Positions 21,333 through 31,010 of a stretch of 64,000 nt of DNA are shown here, piece after piece. The translations under genes and the position numbers were made by a program. This stretch comes from Phytophthora colocasiae (Eukaryota > Oomycota > Peronosporomycetes > Peronosporales > Peronosporaceae): the NCBI GenBank assembly GCA_018806915.1, contig JAGKQI010000084.1:434001-498000 (forward strand), in the 5' to 3' direction. The notes under the pieces are model-generated. The model searched no databases, was not told where the DNA came from, and saw only the letters and a program-made list of their open reading frames with translations. Position 1 is the stretch's first letter; each line of letters starts with the position of its first letter.

Positions 21333-23267
21333 ATGGCGACGGATTGGACTTTCCTGAAACCTTGGCTTAATGCCTTACAGCCTAGTTTGATGGATTTCCA
21401 AAGCCGACGACAATACGTACGATTTAGTTGGCCTCGTGTGCCATGCTCACAACACAACCGTGTCATCAATTTTAGGTTGGTCGATGGAGATACACAAAAT
21501 GTGAATCGATTGAAAATGGTTCGAGAAGCAATCGTGCTATTCACAGTCCTTGCGCTAGTGAATAATAAGGCATTCTTGGACCAATTTCCGCCGAGTTTAC
21601 CGCCACACCATGCGCGTAAATGCTATCCATTTTGGGTGGCGCATGTTTACGGATCTGCTACCGTTCAACAGCTCGTTTGGGGCCAATTTTGTGCAGATTC
21701 AGATCCCTCACCGCAGTTTCAACAGGCGATGCAGAAGGTGAAGGCAATGGGACTGGAAAATATGAGCGAAGACAAGACGTATCTGTCCAGTTGCGCCAGT
21801 ATGTGTTGGGAGAGCAGCCTCGACGGCGTTAACGTATACGCGAATCTGAAGGTCAACACAAGTGATATATTTGATACTGGTCTGCAAAGATTGTTTATTG
21901 CGGCGGTTCCTTTAGTTGTGCTGCTAGACCGCACTACTCTGCGTGATGAAGGGCAGAGCCAAGCGCCAGTGGATATCGAAATTGACTTTCAAATTTGTGA
22001 TTTAACTATGAGTTATTCTCGAAATTTGGCGGCAAGTTTGCCATGGAAAAAGGTAAACCCTCTCGAAATCTCCGTTACATTCGACATCACGAGTAACGAT
22101 GGACTGTTGCAAGACACGATAAACACTGGGATTATACTGAACCATTTCCTCACGTGTCTCTGTCTGAATGGTTGCACTATTAAAATGTATTGTAGGAAAG
22201 GTTTCGAAAGCTTTTTTCCTGCGATTGGTTCCGCTGTTGCAGCGTATTCTGACGTTTCGCCACTCAAGTTCAACATTACGCTTACGGCTTCTGAGTTGTG
22301 GCCATGGCTTTTGTACACTATCAGCTGCTGTTCTACTGCTACACTTTGGGATGTGACTTCGACACCAGCCAATCTATTGAGTATTGCAGATGTTGTCCGA
22401 TGCAATTATCCTCTTACGAGGCAGGAGGGGCTTCAGCCAAGAACTTACAATACTTGTGAATTCGGATTTGTGAATATTGCCAAAGGCATAACTGTACGGC
22501 CAATCGATACTGTAGGTGGCGAAATCTCAGCATTTGAGATGCCGAGTTGTACCCGCTGTCGAGCCTGGTTCAAGGGGGGAGATCAGGTGGAAGTTGTCGT
22601 TCCAGGCTTTGGCTGTTGTCGAACTAGAGTTGGAAATGGCGTTTCCGAGGTTTCTCGAAATTTGGTGGAGCAGAACGTACCAACTTTGAGCAAACTTTCC
22701 TTGAGCTTTGCGTCAACTAATTCCGTTTCTTCGGCGGTTAAGTTGCTAGAGTTGGTTGGTCGAAATCTTCGCTCATTAACAATGGATGCACCGATGTGCA
22801 GCAACAGTACGACTCTTGATCTGAGTGTCTTGTCTGGAATATGCCCGAACCTCCAATATCTGAAAACCTGTAATTTCGCTGTAGTTGTCACGACTCACAA
22901 TGAATCGCTGGGTCGGTGGCCAATCGCGGAGTTGACAGTCGGAAATAATCCGAAATTGTCGGATTTCACCTTGTGTCTACGGAATCGCAGCCTCCGGATG
23001 GCTCGAGAGCTAACTCGGCTCGACTTCTATGGTGTGTATTTTGAAGAGAGGGAAATCCAAGACTTTACTTCGCATGATGGAGATTTTCTCTGTGTTACGA
23101 AGGAGAAATTTCCGATTCAGTCAAAAGCTGCCTTGATCAGTGTCATTAACTCCGTCTACTACTCGAAGGCGATTCATCGACTACCTGCCGATGTTTTATG
23201 TCTGATTTTTGTTTCCGCTTCGACCCCTGCCCGACGATCAGTGCAAGTGCGAAAATTATTTTGTTAG
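21333..23267 (+). CDS. LRR-like oomycete-type protein, copy 3 (only long intact frame)
   Basis: One frame from ATG at 21333 to TAG at 23265-23267, 644 residues, with no intron needed. Residues 1-60 hold 'MATDWTFLKPWLNALQP'. The middle has 'WELESSLDG'-like unknown sequence and then 'VEVVVPGFGCCRTRVG'. The C-terminal third has irregular LRRs ('LSKLSLSFASTNSVSS', 'LLELVGRNLRSLTMDA', 'LSVLSGICPNLQYLKTCN') and ends 'LPADVLCLIFVSASTPA'. I see no signal peptide or membrane segment, so a cytoplasmic or nuclear binding protein is likely; the partner is unknown. A 21-bp in-frame deletion removes seven residues near 21963. Coding-like sequence upstream of the ATG has lost one C near 21289 relative to other units, so the N-terminus may be shortened. 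A GTG six bases upstream is not a plausible eukaryotic start. Confidence 0.65.
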   Translation: MATDWTFLKPWLNALQPSLMDFQSRRQYVRFSWPRVPCSQHNRVINFRLVDGDTQNVNRLKMVREAIVLFTVLALVNNKAFLDQFPPSLPPHHARKCYPFWVAHVYGSATVQQLVWGQFCADSDPSPQFQQAMQKVKAMGLENMSEDKTYLSSCASMCWESSLDGVNVYANLKVNTSDIFDTGLQRLFIAAVPLVVLLDRTTLRDEGQSQAPVDIEIDFQICDLTMSYSRNLAASLPWKKVNPLEISVTFDITSNDGLLQDTINTGIILNHFLTCLCLNGCTIKMYCRKGFESFFPAIGSAVAAYSDVSPLKFNITLTASELWPWLLYTISCCSTATLWDVTSTPANLLSIADVVRCNYPLTRQEGLQPRTYNTCEFGFVNIAKGITVRPIDTVGGEISAFEMPSCTRCRAWFKGGDQVEVVVPGFGCCRTRVGNGVSEVSRNLVEQNVPTLSKLSLSFASTNSVSSAVKLLELVGRNLRSLTMDAPMCSNSTTLDLSVLSGICPNLQYLKTCNFAVVVTTHNESLGRWPIAELTVGNNPKLSDFTLCLRNRSLRMARELTRLDFYGVYFEEREIQDFTSHDGDFLCVTKEKFPIQSKAALISVINSVYYSKAIHRLPADVLCLIFVSASTPARRSVQVRKLFC

Positions 23268-23515
23268 ATGTTATCGTAAATAAACTGCCGGGATTAAAAA
23301 AAAACTGTCTGGTATTTGAAGAGAATTTTGATTAACTGGAGTTTTGCCAGTTGACATTAGAATAACTCGTTCTCCTTCTCTTCTACTGCAGACGAAATAG
23401 AGCTGCTGGTTTTTGACCAAGTCTACTTGAAGCAGCGTTCGAAATCACAGTATCAATATGAGGGGCCAGTGAAGAAAGGTATCAGAGAAGATAATGAAAG
23501 AGAAATATAGTTCCC

Positions 23516-24225
23516 AATGCGTTTCTTAAGTGATGAGATTTGAAGCAGTGTGTATCTTCTTGGTGTGCTCTGTGCTGGCGGATAATCGAGTACTACAATT
23601 TTGAAGAGGATATTTTCCATTAAAATTGAAAGAGTTTAACAAAGATTTTTCGCTTGTGGTTGATGATTTGCTTTCGAGTCGATGGCACCCGCTCATTGCG
23701 ACTTAAATTGTCTTTCGACGGACGAGCTTCACGTCATGGTCGATCGTCCATCCAAACCTTGGAGACGTATACGACGTAGGTGCTCACGATGCAGATTCAC
23801 TATCTGTTATAGGCAACTCGGTGTGGGTTTAGTACCCACCCGAAAGAGGACTTTTGAGTTAGTTGGCGGAAATTAAAGTAGCGACAATAGAAGAAAAGAA
23901 GATCTTTTTATCGTAAATAATCAAGAAGAAGATTTCGAAAAGTGAAGAGAATTTTGCCAGTTGACATTAGAATAACTTGTTCTCCTCTCTTCTACTGTAG
24001 AGGAAATAGAGCTGCTCCACTTTATTGGGTTTTGGCCAAGTCTACTTGGATGACTCTCCATCTTTTTTATTTTTTCTGGAGAGAAATACATAATTCTTTT
24101 CAAACTGTAGTACTCGATTATCCGCAGCACAACGGCGCGAATGAAGACAGAGAGATTCGTTCGAAGTAGTGGACACACCGAGAAGATACGCACTGCTTCA
24201 AACCTCATCACCTAAGAAACGTATT
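23516..24225. repeat. Inverted-repeat segment, unit 3
   Basis: The left arm (23516-23605) and right arm (24099-24225) are imperfect reverse complements; the right arm holds about 40 extra bases. The inner 32 bp ('ctgcggataatcgagtacta' core) match almost perfectly. The interior has no transposase but contains a second copy of the gene's 3'-tail block, at about 23943-24060. Units 1 and 2 keep only the outer part of the left arm and the right arm. Confidence 0.7.
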
Positions 24226-24233
24226 AGGCCCCG

Positions 24234-24416
24234 TTGGCTAGGTCATTATCCTTATCGGAAGGAGATCACGCAGCTCTTACCGCATCTGGCTACCAGAAAC
24301 GCACCCCCAGCACCGTGAGGGAGGCGTCACGAACCATCCCCTATTGGGAGGTCGGACATGATGATGTACTTCAAGTGATCTGGAGCATTTGGACGGCGTG
24401 CACGCAGTGTACACTA
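24234..24416 (+). pseudogene. LINE-type RT 3'-end fragment, unit 3 (truncated by deletion)
   Basis: Open from 'SLSLSEGDHAALTASGYQKR' to 'VIWSIWTACTQCTL', then cut at 24416 where the sequence jumps to a site about 1.64 kb further on in the other units. The W-x-x-RN-x-x-F motif is lost. Confidence 0.45.
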
Positions 24417-24754
24417 CCTTGTGGCTGTTTTTCTGAAGCACATACCGGTGTAACATACCAAGGATAAAGGAAGTCCCAATCGGTTGGCATTATACCTAAA
24501 TGGGACATGTCTATCTATCAGTCAATAGTCACATCTTCTTCTGTCAAATTCTTCGTAGAATGGTCTTTGAATAGAGGAAAACATTCAGCCAGAGTGTTGC
24601 TTCACGAACTAACATTGTTCACACGTGTTACGACCACCAAAGTGGTGGCAAAGACTATTTTTTTTTTCGCATTTTCGGTTGAGTAGAGTGTTCCTGCAGA
24701 ATCGATTAGTCCATCGACTTTTTGATGCACAGCGAGTAATTCGTAGTTCGAAGA

Positions 24755-24845
24755 AGGTTTTTGAACGTCTTGTAGATGCCAATGTCATGGGAATTCTTGA
24801 CGGCATTTTGCTGAATGTGCGTTGCTCATCTGTAGACAGTGCTAG
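24755..24845 (-). pseudogene. Remnant of DDE transposase fragment, unit 3
   Basis: Only the upstream ~90 bp of the fragment remain after the 452-bp deletion. The junction sits within a 'cgtagttcgaagaa' module, which suggests the repeat took part in the deletion. Confidence 0.4.
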
Positions 24846-25448
24846 TGAATTGCTGGCGCTGGAATGGTCACTTGTGTAGAAGGTTACTATCGGGTTCCCT
24901 CGGAGGCACTATTCGTAGTTCGAAGAACTATTAGTAGAGGTAGTGCGGCGCGTTTGTGATCGAACGACCTTCGGGAACCTGCAACCTTCAAACAACTTTA
25001 CGACGTTACAGCAACTTTACCGCATTTAGAACAACGTTGGAAGGAATGGGCAAGGTACCTCTGGTAGCTACAAGCCGTGATGAAGTAACAGGAGAAGGCT
25101 GATGCCTTGTTACGTTCAGCAACTTTGGATAGAAATTTTCGCTGGAGACCGACAGACTACGGGCGGAGCTCTCGGTCAGGCGTGGGCCACCGTGGAGCGA
25201 TTCTGATCGCTCGATACGGAGCTTCTTATAAGACATTGCACTGGTTCATGGGGATGTTGCCTGTGACTATGTTCAATCGCATTGGAGTCGCTGTGGTCTT
25301 CGCGAAAGAAATCCCGTTGTCACCGAGTTCCGTCGATGCTGTATCGTCATGTACGAGAGTGAAGCACGCGTTCGCCTCTGTTTACCACGGAATTCGCACA
25401 CTCCCGACTGTATTTGGGATCTACTGGGTGACCTTTTTTTTCGTCTAG

Positions 25449-25619
25449 TGCGGCTACACCGCTTACAGCAGCAACAAAGTCAATACTTTGGCTTGGAAGT
25501 GTACAGTGGAGTATCCGAAAACGCGTACAGATTGCAACCCGCGCAACGAGGAGCAAGACGCCTACAACCACGGGGTTAGCGTGGCTGGTGGCCGGCTGAT
25601 CTGCTCTACAATGTGGTAG
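25449..25619 (+). pseudogene. Coding-like terminal exon fragment, unit 3
   Basis: As in unit 1 but with one base lost near 25478 and one gained near 25531, so phase is lost for about 17 codons and then regained. The length is unchanged. Confidence 0.35.
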
Positions 25620-25683
25620 GATACGTATGGGCTCAGGGTTGTGAAAAAACAATTTGACTTTCAAATAATTCAATTAAAACACA

Positions 25684-26060
25684 CTATTGATTGAGCGAGG
25701 TCTCAATCACGTCCAAATAATCCTCCATTTCACTGTGGCGTTTAGCTTGCGTTCTGCACGTTATCGTGAAGTCACGAGCTACTTGAGTACTCTTAACGCA
25801 TCAATAATGAGCAAGCCGTGGTCTTCTGGGCCTGTACGACGTAAATAACTTCGACGAGACAGCTCTGAGGTAGCGCTCGACACTCCAGCAGTCTCCTCAC
25901 TTTGCAATTTTCTGCAAGACCCAAACATGCGACTATATTGGACGTGCGGTGTCTGTTTGATGCCATTACGAAGGAGTTCACACTAACTGCGAAATACCTC
26001 AGCCCACAAGCCATCGTCGTTAAAGCGCCACGCTTTGAAAGCGGTGTAGTTAAAGTTCTC
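25684..26060 (-). pseudogene. Decayed minus-strand fragment ending MEDYLDVIETSLNQ, unit 3
   Basis: Same structure as in units 1 and 2, with no new lesion noticed. Confidence 0.35.
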
Positions 26061-26567
26061 GCAAAGCTTTAGCGAGCGTCAAGGGGTTTGGGTTAAGGTT
26101 ACGGTTAGGTGGTTTTCTACCAATCAGAGCTCGATGATATGATTGAAAACAAAATTGCAATAAACAAATTATTGATTGACCCGAGTCTTGGAGCCCAATT
26201 AAATAACAATCTTATTTTCCACAACCCTGTATGGGCTTGGGGGTTGCCCTTCATGTGCACAAGATAGGCGTCGTGTGGGTTCTCGTGATCTCCACTACCC
26301 CGCCAGTTCTCTCTACACGGCAATGGTGTGGATCAGTTCCCCTGGCTTTAATGTTTTTGTGGTGGCTATGACTGATGTTACGCACTCTGTTTGGTTTGCA
26401 CTTGTGGCCCCTGTGATCATCCACGTGTTTGGAGAGGAGGAATAGATCGGAGTCTTCTGCCAATTGCTTCTGGTCAATTTCGCTATTGGTACGGGTTTTG
26501 GTGCAAGTGTCGCTCGGATACAAGCTACTGGTTTTCATTAGAGGCATCGCCAGCTTTTTGGGCTTCC

Positions 26568-26776
26568 TGTCCGCGTAAAATCTTTGACATACCCAAGCTA
26601 AAGACATTAAATCTCGATGACAGCTCGTTCACGGGTGTTTCTCTGACGGCCAAGTCAAGCTCCTGTGAAGTCTGGATACTTTTACCATTGACACTTTCGG
26701 TGACGTATCTCCTTGTTCAGAATCCGATGATACCAGTACTACTGGTCCAGTAGCCCTTTCATCCCACCAACGATGA
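26568..26776 (+). pseudogene. LRR fragment (TKL-kinase-like), unit 3
   Basis: A four-base loss near 26650 ('ctgacggccaag') removes the TGA context and shifts phase after 'FTGVSLTA'. Confidence 0.4.
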
Positions 26777-27687
26777 TAACTCATCTGAGCGAAGATGGCT
26801 TACACCAAGATTTCGTACGTTCACGGACCACGCGCGCTGTAAGTCAATCCATTTGCCGGTTATGTATTTCAGCTTGCTAGAATGATTTCAAAATAGCACG
26901 CATCAATGATTTCTGGTGGACGACTGCTGCAATATAAAAAAAAAACAATTTCTTCGAACTACGCACCCCAGGCTTCAGCCTGGTACCAATTCGGGTAGAA
27001 GGTATTATTCGTAATTCGAAGAACTGTCGTTGGGGGTAGTGCGGCGCGTTTGTGATCGAACGATCTTCGGACAACCGCTGTCAGGTGGGGCGCCTTTGCA
27101 CGACCACTAAAGGTTCCAGCCAACGCCATATCGAGGTAAGATGCCGCCTGAAGGTACGTTTGACTGGATATGTGTTTCTGTCGATTGTATCACTAATACT
27201 GTGTTATTTCATGCGTTTAATGTTTCCATAGCTACGCCTACATGACCACTAAAGGTTCCAGCTAACGGCATATCGCTAGAAGGCCTACGTGTTAGGTAAG
27301 ATGCCGCCTGAAGGTACGTTTGACTGGATGTGTGTTTCTGTCGATTGTGTCACACGAAGCCCGCGTGGTCTACTAACGATAGGTGATGATCACGCCATAC
27401 AAGCTCCACATCTACCGCAACTGCTGTCAAGTAGATGCCAAGCTACACGGCCTTAACACGATCGAAATCGCATAACGTTTCGAAAATAGCGTGAACGATT
27501 CCTTTCTAATTCATACACTCGTCACCACTCCGCGCACGGAACGTCAAACACTTACACTTGCCAGGCATCTCTAACCGAGTAAATCAATTTTCCATTTCAT
27601 TACATAAATAAAAAAATCAAGGCCGACGGGGATATTCGTCAAGGGTATAGGGCGCGTTTGGTGGAGGAACGTGTAGCTTAAAACTTA

Positions 27688-28322
27688 TGTAACAGGTTGG
27701 GCTCTTCTCGCTGCCTGCCAGCGGGTCGTTAGCCGTGTACTGTGCCGGGTGGTCTTCCAGAGATCGGGTGCTGATGAGCACTCTTTACTTCAACTCACTT
27801 CAGGCTCGGTTCACCGCGCCGGCCCGTTCGTGTCTGTTGTGCCACGAACTGCCTATTTGTATTAAGAAAACGTATAGAAAGCCTACTCTTCCTTACTTGT
27901 GCTCTGGTCCTCGTGCTTCCGCAGCGTCACCTGCTGCTCCCCAGGTCCCACAGAAATCGCTTCTGGACCAAACCAACCGAACCCACGTGTTCGCTGCTGG
28001 CTGTCCACGAAGTCTGCCGCCTGCGGACCCAACTGGTTCTTCTCCGTCCGTACTTGGTCACTCGGCTGCGTTGCGTGTGGGCCACTTGTGCTCCACGCGG
28101 TTTCTTTCAAAGTGAATCGGGATCTTCGCGGATAAAAGCCACGTGCTGCTGCCCAGGACCGCCAGTTTCATTGGATATCCGCCGAGCTCGTTCGCTGGCG
28201 TCCTTCTCATTGGTCATCATGGAAGTCCGTGGGAGGTCAAAGTCACAGACCGCTCCGCACATCACTCGTCTATCAAATGAGCAGCTCAGACCTTGTGTTG
28301 ATCCAGAAGTCCACTTGTTACA
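27688..28322 (-). repeat. E1 3' LTR (left side)
   Basis: 635 bp, TGTAACA...TGTTACA termini (7-bp inverted repeats). It matches the other LTR over its whole length by eye. The integrase stop codon lies just inside it (28318-28320). Confidence 0.95.
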
Positions 28323-30498
28323 CGCCTCCATCCACTCCAAGGTCTTCCACGACCTTTCCGCTGTTGAAGAGCTTTTCGTACTCAGTGATGGAAACCCATC
28401 TCCCGTCACCGTCGCATGTACCGTTGTCTTGTTGTTGTTGCAAATCTTCTCGCCTTGGTCGTAGCAAGTACTCTAGGACATACTGTCCGGCCTTGTTTCT
28501 CCTGCGTCGGCGTCGCACTTCCACCAGCGGCTCACTCGTTGGGTCGGATGAACTCGCGTCTGCCATTGTTGCTGAAGTTCGCTTCGTACCGCGTCGCGCA
28601 TAGACTGTATTAATCGTAGCCGCCGTTGGTCGTACAGATGAAGTTGCCGTCTCGACATCTTCTTCCCGTCGGTCCGCGCTTTCATACTCCAGGTGTTCTT
28701 GCAAATCTCGGCCTACGGCCTCGAGGAGAATGGCTGGTCGCCGGTACGTTACCAAAAATGAAACGTGCGCTATAAATTGCTCGTGGTTCTCACCGTCGTC
28801 TTCACGTTCCACCAGGAAGTTTTCGTATCCTGTTGACTCCACGATTCTCAACGGACCCAGCCATTGGTGAACAAACTTGGAAGCCTTCGGACCCCGTGGA
28901 GGTCGGAACATCCACACGCGATCTCCCGGTCCGAAGTCGCTCTTCTTCCGCACTTTCTTGTTGTAGTATCGAGCCTGGCGTCGTTGTTCTCGGGCGCTAG
29001 CTTGCTCAGCACACCTATGCGCCTCCTTTAATGTACTCAGTAGTCGTTGATGATGTTTCACTAAGTCACCGGCTTCCGTAACTCTTGTTGCTCGTAGTAA
29101 TTCGTTTGGGGCTCGTAATCGTCGACCCATCATAAGTTCATTCGGGGAAATCAAGACAGTCGAGTGGCGCCCCGAATTGTATGCATACACGGCGTAATCG
29201 ACCCACGTATCCCAGTCTCTTTGGGCCTCGTCACTCATGTAAGTTGCGACGCAATCCTTCCACGTCCGGTGGAATCGTTCGACTAAGCCAATCATTTGTG
29301 GTCGATAGGGAACGGGATTGGTCTGCTGCGCTTGAAGAAGTATTACCAGCTCCTCGATCACCTTTCCCACCAGCTCAGGGGCACCGTCCGTTAGAATTTC
29401 TCTAAATGGTCCAAAGCGTAATACCACTTGCTTCATCAAAAATGCCGCGATGCTCTCGGCCGTGTGTTCCTTAACCGCGATAGCCACTGCGTAGCGGGTT
29501 ACGTATTCAACAGCAGCGATCACATATCGTACTCCGCCGTCAGTACTCGGTAGCGGACCCGCAATATCTAATGCCCACCTATCGCCAACATCGCCTCCGC
29601 GTAAACTTCTTAGTGGTGGCACCACTTCCCGCGGACGTGCTTTCCGGCTGCCACACTCTTGGCATCCGGAGTACCCAACGTCGTACTTCATCTTGTAAAT
29701 TCGGCCACCAATAAAGCTGTGCGATCTCGCGTACGTGTGAGCGCTCCTGAGATGCCCGGCCCACACACTATCATGACATTCTTTAAATACTGTCGCCCAG
29801 AGAGCTGGCGGTAGTATAATTCGTCGTTGATCCGACGTCACGATTACTACCAAGCCGTAAATTTTACGAGTCGGCCGACCTTGGTGCGTGCCTGATCGTA
29901 ACATACGCTGCACCATACCGCTCTTTGCCTGTGCGTCCATTATCTCCGCGTCCGTTAGCTGCAGCGTTGGTTGCTTCGCTCGTTGCTCTCGCGCAGCTTC
30001 GGCCGCTGCTTCTCGCCTCTCGTTTTGCGTAGTGACCGACTCTGACTGTTGCACCACTGTCCCTTCTCGTTCCATCACCTGGCGTTGTACGTTGGTACCA
30101 CCAAAGGCGGATTGGCTTCTCCCCTGTACCATATCGCTTCTGTGACCTGCCTCAGCCGCTCTTCCTTCCTCCGTGTGGTTCTTCTGCGTCGCGTGAGTGT
30201 CGGTAGGTAGATTTGTATGCTTCACCGCGGTGTCCTCTGCACCACCGGTTACACTATCCGCCCAAGTAACAGTCTTCTGCTGCTTTGTTTTCGCCGTGCC
30301 TGCCACTGTTGTATCCATAGTAGTCGTGTCCGGAGCCGTTGTCCGGTTGTCAGCCGTCGCTGCTCTGGGTCTCCCGCCCCCTCCACTTGTACGTTCCTGC
30401 GTGTGGGGCATCGTCGCCAAAATGTCGTAGTGTACTGGTACTTCCGTCGCCGCCGTTTCTTCAGTTGCTCTGCTTTCCATCTCCGCTTCGGCTTCCAT
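28318..30498 (-). CDS. E1 integrase with C-terminal extension
   Basis: 726-codon frame. After a Thr/Ala-rich N-terminal spacer come an H/C zinc-binding region ('CHDSVWAGHL' to 'CQECGSRK') and the integrase core. The core shows the catalytic D in 'RWALDIAGP' (codon 29566-29568), D in 'ILTDGAPE' (29386-29388) and E in 'GLVERFHRTW' (29278-29280); the last two are 35 residues apart, the DX35E spacing. A GPY/F-like region ('WLGPLRIVESTGYENF') follows, then an extension with 'GQYVLEYLLRP' and 'RWVSITEYEKLF', perhaps a diverged chromodomain. The catalytic triad is intact, unlike the RT of the same element. The frame differs from the RT/RNase H frame. Confidence 0.85.
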   Translation of the reverse strand: MEAEAEMESRATEETAATEVPVHYDILATMPHTQERTSGGGGRPRAATADNRTTAPDTTTMDTTVAGTAKTKQQKTVTWADSVTGGAEDTAVKHTNLPTDTHATQKNHTEEGRAAEAGHRSDMVQGRSQSAFGGTNVQRQVMEREGTVVQQSESVTTQNERREAAAEAAREQRAKQPTLQLTDAEIMDAQAKSGMVQRMLRSGTHQGRPTRKIYGLVVIVTSDQRRIILPPALWATVFKECHDSVWAGHLRSAHTYARSHSFIGGRIYKMKYDVGYSGCQECGSRKARPREVVPPLRSLRGGDVGDRWALDIAGPLPSTDGGVRYVIAAVEYVTRYAVAIAVKEHTAESIAAFLMKQVVLRFGPFREILTDGAPELVGKVIEELVILLQAQQTNPVPYRPQMIGLVERFHRTWKDCVATYMSDEAQRDWDTWVDYAVYAYNSGRHSTVLISPNELMMGRRLRAPNELLRATRVTEAGDLVKHHQRLLSTLKEAHRCAEQASAREQRRQARYYNKKVRKKSDFGPGDRVWMFRPPRGPKASKFVHQWLGPLRIVESTGYENFLVEREDDGENHEQFIAHVSFLVTYRRPAILLEAVGRDLQEHLEYESADRREEDVETATSSVRPTAATINTVYARRGTKRTSATMADASSSDPTSEPLVEVRRRRRRNKAGQYVLEYLLRPRREDLQQQQDNGTCDGDGRWVSITEYEKLFNSGKVVEDLGVDGGV
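28323..28340 (-). other. E1 polypurine tract
   Basis: In element orientation, GGAGTGGATGGAGGCG directly precedes the 3' LTR. It lies inside the integrase coding frame. Confidence 0.6.
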
Positions 30499-31010
30499 AC
30501 GCCGTTTAGCCCCTTCGTCATCAATGGGCGTGTCGCTTCACTGGTCGCCCTGGATTTGGCTGGTTTATTCGATCGACTATTCCTTGAAGGACGCTCATCA
30601 CCAGACGCTGTTAGTGGTGATTGCACTGCCATAACCTCATTCTCCACCTGCATCTGCTCTATGACCTCGTGCACGCCAGTCCCTGACACCTTCGCTTCCG
30701 TATTCTGAGGTTCTCGATCTACATCATTGCCTGTGGTTGTCTCCATACTCACCGGAGGTTCCGCTCTTGTGACTAATGTGTCCTGGTGACTCACTCCCCT
30801 TCGCCTTGACCTTCTACGACGCCCTATCGCCGCTCGCGATTTACCCACAACAGGCGCTCGAGACAGCGTATCAGCAACCACGTTCGTGTTACCGTACTTT
30901 ATCTCGAAATCAAATTCTTGCAGCGTAAGAGCCCATCGATGCAGTTTCCCTGTCAAATTGGGACTGGTCATGAGCCACTTTAGTGCCGCGTGGTCCGTAA
31001 TAATCTCGAA
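30249..31010 (-). pseudogene. E1 RNase H C-terminal part and Arg/Ser-rich spacer
   Basis: It is in the same frame as the RT part but separated by TGA at 31011-31013. The readable start is 'FEIITDHAALKWLMTS', the tail of the gypsy RNase H, then 'HRWALTLQEFDFEIKYG' and 'NVVADTLSRAPV'. About 150 low-complexity residues follow, ending in a stop within the overlap with the integrase frame. Confidence 0.8.

Larger units (their letters stand above)
10768..21528 (+). repeat. Tandem unit 2
   Basis: 10,761 bp from anchor to anchor. It is closest to unit 1: it shares the collapsed inverted-repeat segment, two 21-bp repeats and the 'WVVGVYGS' version of the LRR-like protein. Confidence 0.95.

Noticed and set aside
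28107..28603. Several overlapping frames of about 100-180 codons across the E1 LTR
   Set aside because: They are shadows of the LTR and of the integrase frame and repeat in the other LTR; no domain is seen.
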